Source: CAYGKP01 sp964350605
Lineage (GTDB): Bacteria; Bacteroidota; Bacteroidia; Cytophagales; JAAEPT01
Reading direction: 5' to 3'
NCBI GenBank assembly: GCA_964350605.1
Contig: CAYGKP010000088.1
Location: 1 to 9,422 of the forward strand
Length of the DNA stretch: 9,422 nucleotides
The position numbers were made by a program, and so were the translations under genes. Under the pieces are notes generated by a model that was not told where the DNA came from, searched no databases, and was given only the letters and a program-made list of their open reading frames with translations. Of the stretch, positions 6,463-9,422 are shown one piece after another. Position 1 is the stretch's first letter; each line of letters opens with the position of its first letter.

Positions 6463-7005
6463 ATGAAAACACTTCTCCTCTCCGCAGCCGCGCTGCTGTC
6501 GGTCGCCACCCTGCGCGCCCAATTCCATGATAACGGCTTCGGCCCGCTCGACCAATCCAAATCGCTCCCTGAACTGGTCAAAGGCCTCAGCGCCGTGACC
6601 GAAGTGAGCACCGTGGCGTACGGCGGTGGCGGCATGCCCCAGAAGAAAGCCCTGACGGGTAGTGAAGATTGGTCTTCGTTCTCCGGCGAGCTTCACTTTA
6701 CGGGCAAAGGCCTCCAGCCGATCGCAGGTGTAGCACCCGAAGGCGGCTTCTCGAACATCGGGAATGGCGAGTTTTCGAATCTCACCCTGAAAGTGCCCAT
6801 GTCGGCTGATTTTCAGGCAGTTCTGGCGCAGTTGACCGAGGCGTACGGCGCACCCGAAGAGGAAGAAAACTGGGGTGATACCGACTACATTTTCTATGGC
6901 GCGGGTTGCGAGCTGAAGGCTTCCGAGGCCGATCCGGACAACTACCGCAAGTACCACGTGATCGTCATCTGGCCGCTGGAAGATGCGGTGGAGGAGATGG
7001 ACTAG
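6463..7005 (+). CDS. Small secreted protein, paralogue 2 of the QFH array
   Basis: A 180-aa exported protein, family unrecognised. Signal peptide 1-19 ends LRA; the mature chain begins Gln20 in QFHDNGFGPLD. It aligns with paralogue 3 over its whole length. Shared elements are SKSL (32-35), DW at 69-70 followed by FSGE, a G-x-GL-x-P-x-AG segment, a YGAP turn at 128-131 after a helix, an acidic EEEENW stretch, D-Y-x-F-Y, and a closing IWPL strand. Cys149 is the only cysteine in the mature protein and is matched in paralogue 3. The context before the ATG is A-rich (CAAACCCAAACAC) with no Shine-Dalgarno site, as is usual in Bacteroidota. The C-terminus is acidic (EDAVEEMD). Function is unknown; export and tandem duplication point to a cell-envelope or extracellular role. 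Confidence 0.88.
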   Translation: MKTLLLSAAALLSVATLRAQFHDNGFGPLDQSKSLPELVKGLSAVTEVSTVAYGGGGMPQKKALTGSEDWSSFSGELHFTGKGLQPIAGVAPEGGFSNIGNGEFSNLTLKVPMSADFQAVLAQLTEAYGAPEEEENWGDTDYIFYGAGCELKASEADPDNYRKYHVIVIWPLEDAVEEMD

Positions 7006-7046
7006 GGCGCAAAGGCTGCGGAAGCAACTTCTCAAAAACGCCAATG

Positions 7047-7087
7047 AAAGGAGCCGTATCTTTAAGGGATGCGGCTCCTTTCGTTTT
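7047..7087 (+). repeat. 10-bp perfect inverted repeat around the start of paralogue 3
   Basis: AAAGGAGCCG (7047-7056) and CGGCTCCTTT (7072-7081) are perfect complements separated by 15 nt. The loop contains TATCTTTA (7057-7064, a -7-like box) and ends with the ATG of paralogue 3 (7069-7071). CGTTTT follows the right arm, so in RNA from upstream it could also act as a terminator for paralogue 2, 41 bases after its stop. As DNA it could be an operator. Confidence 0.7.
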
Positions 7088-7599
7088 CCCTTCTTCTGTT
7101 TTTCACCTCTGGTCTACGGGCGCAGTTTCATGAAGGTGGCTACGGTCCGCTGGATCACCGAAAATCGCTTTCAGACATTATTTCGGGCCTCCATCAGGTG
7201 TCAGAGATTAACTACCTGCAATACGGATCGGGCGCGGCACCCAAACCATTAACGACCACCAACAGCGTCGACTGGGCGGGCTTTAGCGGCGAGGTCTACT
7301 TTCTGGGCGATGGCTTGCCCCCTTTTGCAGGTCAACGGTTTACCGCTCAAGGCTACTTTCGTGCGCAACAGGGGAGGGTGGGCGAGATGGTCCTGTACGC
7401 CCCAGTGAAAGTCGATTTTTCCAGGTTGATCGAAGCGATGGCCGATGTGTACGGCGAGCCGGAAATTGAGGAGGACTGGTTGGCACAGACCAACTACCTG
7501 TTTTTTGCAGACCGTTGCGATGTGGTGGTGATCCCCGCTGCCCCAGAGGACGGCCGCGAAACACACACGATCTTACTCCGGCCTTTGGGGTCAGAGTAA
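7069..7599 (+). CDS. Small secreted protein, paralogue 3 of the QFH array
   Basis: A 176-aa exported protein, family unrecognised. Signal peptide 1-18 ends LRA; mature Gln19 opens QFHEGGYGPLD. Conserved with paralogue 2: RKSL/SKSL, a Y-G-S/G-G loop, DW at 68-69 with GFSGE, the G-x-GL-P-P-x-AG segment, YGEP at 128-131, an acidic EIEEDW stretch, TNYLFF, and a closing LLRPL strand. Cys150 is the only cysteine. The ATG at 7069 is secure because the signal peptide and mature start match the other copies. Codons 2-5 lie in the right arm of a perfect 10-bp inverted repeat, so the start codon is at the edge of the loop. Its 3' end is 7 bases from the converging ABM-like gene. Function is unknown. Confidence 0.88.
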   Translation: MRLLSFSLLLFFTSGLRAQFHEGGYGPLDHRKSLSDIISGLHQVSEINYLQYGSGAAPKPLTTTNSVDWAGFSGEVYFLGDGLPPFAGQRFTAQGYFRAQQGRVGEMVLYAPVKVDFSRLIEAMADVYGEPEIEEDWLAQTNYLFFADRCDVVVIPAAPEDGRETHTILLRPLGSE

Positions 7600-7601
7600 G
7601 A
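7571..7601. repeat. 8-bp inverted repeat over the end of paralogue 3
   Basis: TCTTACTC (7571-7578) pairs with GAGTAAGA (7594-7601) across 15 nt, and the right arm contains the TAA stop of paralogue 3. It lies between two convergent genes separated by 7 bases. No T-tract follows in either direction, so calling it a terminator would be weak. Confidence 0.35.
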
Positions 7602-7606
7602 AGGTA

Positions 7607-7903
7607 TCAGTCCCGGGGACGTTCAATCACTTCGGTGTAGCGAGTTTCGAAGGAATGGTAGAACAGTGTTTTGCCTTCCATCTGAGCCTTTTGGTGATCC
7701 GGGTGGCGGCCCCACGCTTTCGCATCCTCGATGGAATCCCAATAACTGATCGTGATTCCCTTGGCGTCTGCACCGCGCGCACTTTCCAAACCACGATATC
7801 CAGGCTGGCTTTTCGCTAGTTCTTCCAGCAGTTCGGAAGTTTCAGCATAGCCGTGCTCGTAGGCATCGGCCTTCAAGTGAGTGGTGAAAATGACAGCGAT
7901 CAT
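7607..7903 (-). CDS. ABM-fold (antibiotic biosynthesis monooxygenase-like) protein
   Basis: A 98-aa protein matching the small dimeric ferredoxin-like ABM superfamily (PF03992 type). Seen in sequence: a first strand IAVIFTTHL, a helix ETSELLEELAKS, PGYRG at 34-38, a strand ITISYW, the typical DSIEDAKAWGRHPDHQKAQ helix at 56-74, and a closing strand SFETRYTEVIE. Length is normal for the family. Known members are cofactor-free monooxygenases, haem-degrading enzymes or catalytically silent proteins, so the reaction cannot be named. There is no signal peptide, so it is cytoplasmic. It lies 23 bases downstream of paralogue 4 on the same strand, probably in one transcript, and converges on paralogue 3. 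Whether it works with the secreted paralogues is unknown; simple co-transcription is as likely. Confidence 0.88.
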   Translation of the reverse strand: MIAVIFTTHLKADAYEHGYAETSELLEELAKSQPGYRGLESARGADAKGITISYWDSIEDAKAWGRHPDHQKAQMEGKTLFYHSFETRYTEVIERPRD

Positions 7904-7926
7904 AGTCGAAAGTTCGCCTCAGCAAA

Positions 7927-8469
7927 CTACTTCGCCAAGAAAACCACCGTGGCGGTCTGCTCGTTGTACTCGGGGTGCACGAGGTAGACGTTTAGCGTCG
8001 CCTTAGCGCCCGAGGGAAATTGCAACTCGCCGATCACTTGCTCTTCGGTGTTCGTGTCGGGGTTGTAGCGGGTGGTCATCACCTCTTTGGCTTTGCCGTA
8101 TTCGGCCTCCATGACCTCGCGAATTTCAGGCAGGGCGCGGTCGTCCAGCTCGTATTCAATGCGCACAATCGTCCCTGCCTTCACACCGATCATCGGCGGG
8201 GCCATGGGCAAAAAGCTGTGGAATGTCGAGTAGTCCAGACCGAATAATTCGGCTTTCCCGGTGTAGGTGGCCCAGTTGGTCTCCACATAATCGTCCTCGG
8301 CAAACAGGTCGCCGCCAGTGTTTGTGGCCATTGGTTCGGGTTGCAGCTCGTTTGTCAGGGGGGCGAGCGTAGCGCCTATTTTAAGCTTCTGGAAGCCATT
8401 GTCAGCGTTCTGTGCCTGCAGATTCGAGATCAGGACAACTGAGAGTAACGAGAGGAAAAGTGCTTTCAT
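7927..8469 (-). CDS. Small secreted protein, divergent inverted paralogue 4
   Basis: A 180-aa exported protein, probably a distant member of the same family as the three plus-strand genes at 5871-7599. Signal peptide 1-19 ends LQA with Gln20 next. The mature start QNADNGFQKLKIG keeps DNGF of paralogue 2. NW at 65-66 followed by YTGKAELFG parallels the DW/FSGE segment. A helix EIREVMEAEYGKA (115-127) parallels the YGxP helix. The closing strands NVYLVHP and ATVVFL fit the others. It has no Cys. Identity outside these blocks is low, so homology is probable, not certain. It is the first gene of a likely two-gene minus-strand unit with the ABM-like protein, with a promoter upstream at 8490-8511. 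Function is unknown. Confidence 0.82.
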   Translation of the reverse strand: MKALFLSLLSVVLISNLQAQNADNGFQKLKIGATLAPLTNELQPEPMATNTGGDLFAEDDYVETNWATYTGKAELFGLDYSTFHSFLPMAPPMIGVKAGTIVRIEYELDDRALPEIREVMEAEYGKAKEVMTTRYNPDTNTEEQVIGELQFPSGAKATLNVYLVHPEYNEQTATVVFLAK

Positions 8470-8489
8470 ATGTCAGTTTAGGTAGGATA

Positions 8490-8511
8490 CGAAAATAGTG
8501 CAAGAAAGATA
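8490..8511 (-). promoter_or_regulatory. Candidate -7 boxes for the paralogue 4/ABM unit
   Basis: On the minus strand, TATTTTCG (8490-8497) matches TAnnTTTG at all but one position and would give a leader of about 15 nt to the ATG at 8469. A second box, TATCTTTC (8504-8511), also has one mismatch and lies just upstream. Only one is likely to be the real -7 element. TTTA at about 8518-8521 is the nearest -33-like sequence. Confidence 0.5.
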
Positions 8512-8620
8512 CCAATCTAAATGGCGTCGCGTTGGGTGGACAGCGATAACCAGGATTCGAGGGCTAACCCAGTAGCACTGTGGGCACACTGCCGCTGCAA
8601 TTGGTTGGTCGGTTGGCGGT

Positions 8621-8690
8621 GGCCCCAGGCGGAGAAGGCGGTCCTTCAGGCGATCACCCAGTCTCTCACTGGGTGAGGGGGCCGTTCTTT
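8621..8690. other. Foldable three-stem intergenic segment
   Basis: GGCCCC (8621-8626) pairs with GGGGCC (8678-8683) as an outer stem. Inside are GAAGG/CCTTC (8634-8638, 8643-8647; 4-nt loop) and a perfect 9-bp hairpin TCACCCAGT/ACTGGGTGA (8654-8662, 8668-8676; loop CTCTC). GTTCTTT follows on the plus strand. The segment could be a structured RNA end, a terminator of an unannotated transcript, or a REP-like element. The rest of 8512-8620 shows no supported gene. Confidence 0.4.
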
Positions 8691-8701
8691 AACCTGGCCT
8701 T

Positions 8702-8740
8702 GCGGCGCATACTTTCCCTATCTTGGGCGAGATGCGCCGC
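8702..8740 (+). repeat. 9-bp perfect inverted repeat around the promoter of the 45-aa lipoprotein
   Basis: GCGGCGCAT (8702-8710) is the exact complement of ATGCGCCGC (8732-8740), with 21 nt between. The right arm starts with the gene's ATG and the spacer holds its -7 box. The layout matches that at 7047-7081, though the two sequences are unrelated. Confidence 0.7.
8719..8726 (+). promoter_or_regulatory. -7 promoter box of the 45-aa lipoprotein gene
   Basis: TATCTTGG matches TAnnTTTG with one mismatch, and TTG at 8700-8702 lies 16 bases upstream as a possible -33 element. The ATG follows after 5 bases, so the mRNA would be leaderless or nearly so. Confidence 0.5.
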
Positions 8741-8869
8741 TTGCCATTCTACCTCCTGTTGTTTTTGACCGGGCCCACTTTGCTGGTGGGCTGTGAAGAG
8801 AAGCCAACACCCGAGGCCAAACCCCTGCCGCCTGTCGAGCTCGGCCTCGATTCGACCGAGCGGGTCTAA
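8732..8869 (+). CDS. Very small predicted lipoprotein (45 aa)
   Basis: A 45-codon reading frame encoding MRRLPFYLLL, then a hydrophobic stretch to the lipobox LVGC, with the lipidated Cys at 21. The mature part is only 25 residues: acidic (CEEK), then Pro-rich (PTPEAKPLPPVE), ending DSTERV. The signal peptide has the expected n-, h- and c-regions, and a good -7 box sits 5 bases before the ATG, which together support a real gene despite its size. It converges on the next lipoprotein gene, with 11 bases between stop codons. Bacteroidota genomes carry many such tiny lipoproteins of unknown role. The alternative is the remnant of a longer lipoprotein gene, though no continuing homologous frame is seen after the stop. 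Confidence 0.65.
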   Translation: MRRLPFYLLLFLTGPTLLVGCEEKPTPEAKPLPPVELGLDSTERV

Positions 8870-8880
8870 CAAGCCGTCCG

Positions 8881-9422
8881 CTACTCGCGAACCACGGCGC
8901 GCTTCTTCAGCTTCTTGCGGTAGTCCTTGACCAGCGAGCGCGTGTTGGGGTGCTGGAAGTTGTAGTCGAGGACCAGCTTGATGGGCTCGGTGGTATTTTT
9001 CGACCAAGTGACGTAGACCGTCTCACCTTCAGTGAGCTCTTGGCCATTGTGTGAGAGCACCTCGGGGCCCTTCGTGATTCGGTACAGATCGTCCACCAAT
9101 TGGAAACCAAGCATGCCTTCCAGCTTCTGATACTTGATGTCGTACTCGGCCCACAGTTGTTCGCGCTTCTCGTAGAGTGCTTTGCTAGTGACCTCCACGC
9201 CTTCGGGCATGTCGGAGAGCTTGCCCTTCTTGTAGGCCTTGTAGAAGCGCTTGAAGTCCTTCTTGACGTCGACCGAGGTCCAGTCCTGGTCGCCGTGGCT
9301 GGGGCTGCTCTTCAAATCTTGGTAGACCAAATGGCCCGTTCCTGATTTGGGGTCGAGGGTGATATCGACTTTTTCCATCCAGATGCAGCCCGTCAGGGAG
9401 AGGGCAAACAGGAAGAGGGCAG
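8881..9422 (-). CDS. Lipoprotein of unknown function, 5' end beyond the window
   Basis: The frame stays open to the right edge. Upstream of the first visible Met (9376-9378) it reads ALFLFALSLTGCIW, a signal peptide core with lipobox LTGC (Cys codon at 9385-9387). That Met is therefore internal, a few residues after the lipidated Cys, and the real start lies past position 9422. The mature chain of about 168 aa has an early strand pattern (KVDITLDPKSGTGHLVYQDL), a basic helical region (VKKDFKRFYKAYKKGKL), LWAEYDIKYQKLEGMLGFQLVDDLY, and a basic C-terminus (KDYRKKLKKRAVV). I recognise no family. No Cys remains in the mature part after the lipidated one. It is convergent with the 45-aa lipoprotein gene. 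Confidence 0.8.
   Translation of the reverse strand, partial: ALFLFALSLTGCIWMEKVDITLDPKSGTGHLVYQDLKSSPSHGDQDWTSVDVKKDFKRFYKAYKKGKLSDMPEGVEVTSKALYEKREQLWAEYDIKYQKLEGMLGFQLVDDLYRITKGPEVLSHNGQELTEGETVYVTWSKNTTEPIKLVLDYNFQHPNTRSLVKDYRKKLKKRAVVRE

Noticed and set aside
8520..8700. A tRNA, SRP RNA or tmRNA gene in the intergenic region
   Set aside because: There is folding potential, but no cloverleaf, TTCRA arm, SRP GGAAG motif or other signature could be matched.
8839..8861. GCTCGG/CCGAGC hairpin at the end of the 45-aa gene as a terminator
   Set aside because: The 6-bp stem lies inside the coding region and has no T-tract on either strand.
1..9422. A defence island, mobile element or CRISPR array
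   Set aside because: No transposase, integrase, nuclease or toxin-antitoxin genes, direct-repeat spacer pattern or terminal inverted repeats were seen; the ABC1 kinase and hydrolase are ordinary housekeeping or accessory types.

Overview
The window looks like a chromosomal segment of a moderately GC-rich member of the Bacteroidota, probably of the Lewinella/Saprospiria type. The phylum call rests on several points. All five predicted signal-peptidase-I substrates have Gln right after the cleavage site (the 'Q-rule'). Genes lack Shine-Dalgarno sites. Several starts sit directly behind TAnnTTTG-like -7 boxes. Secreted multidomain proteins and small lipoproteins are frequent. The genus-level guess is inference only.

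Left part (1-4816): a 762-aa secreted protein with two copies of a jelly-roll-like domain is followed by a clear hairpin terminator. Next comes a two-gene operon of a TetR-like regulator and an ABC1/AarF/UbiB-type atypical kinase, overlapping as TAATG, and then a 99-aa protein with two membrane segments.

Middle part (4821-7599): a lipid-anchored alpha/beta hydrolase with an aspartate nucleophile is followed by three consecutive genes for small secreted proteins of about 170-180 aa. These three share a mature N-terminus (QFH, then G-x-G-P-x-D), a DW motif and a C-terminal YGxP motif. I do not recognise the family. The hydrolase and the first paralogue start from almost identical promoter/start modules.

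Right part (7607-9422): on the minus strand, a divergent fourth paralogue is followed by a 98-aa antibiotic-biosynthesis-monooxygenase-fold protein, convergent with the array. An intergenic region of about 260 bases holds the paralogue's promoter, a foldable GC-rich segment, and the promoter of a 45-aa plus-strand lipoprotein. The window ends in a minus-strand lipoprotein whose first residues lie past the right edge.

The most interesting items are the paralogue array and two perfect inverted repeats (10 and 9 bp). Each repeat brackets a -7-like box and reaches the start codon of its gene. No mobile elements, CRISPR arrays, tRNA or rRNA genes were seen.
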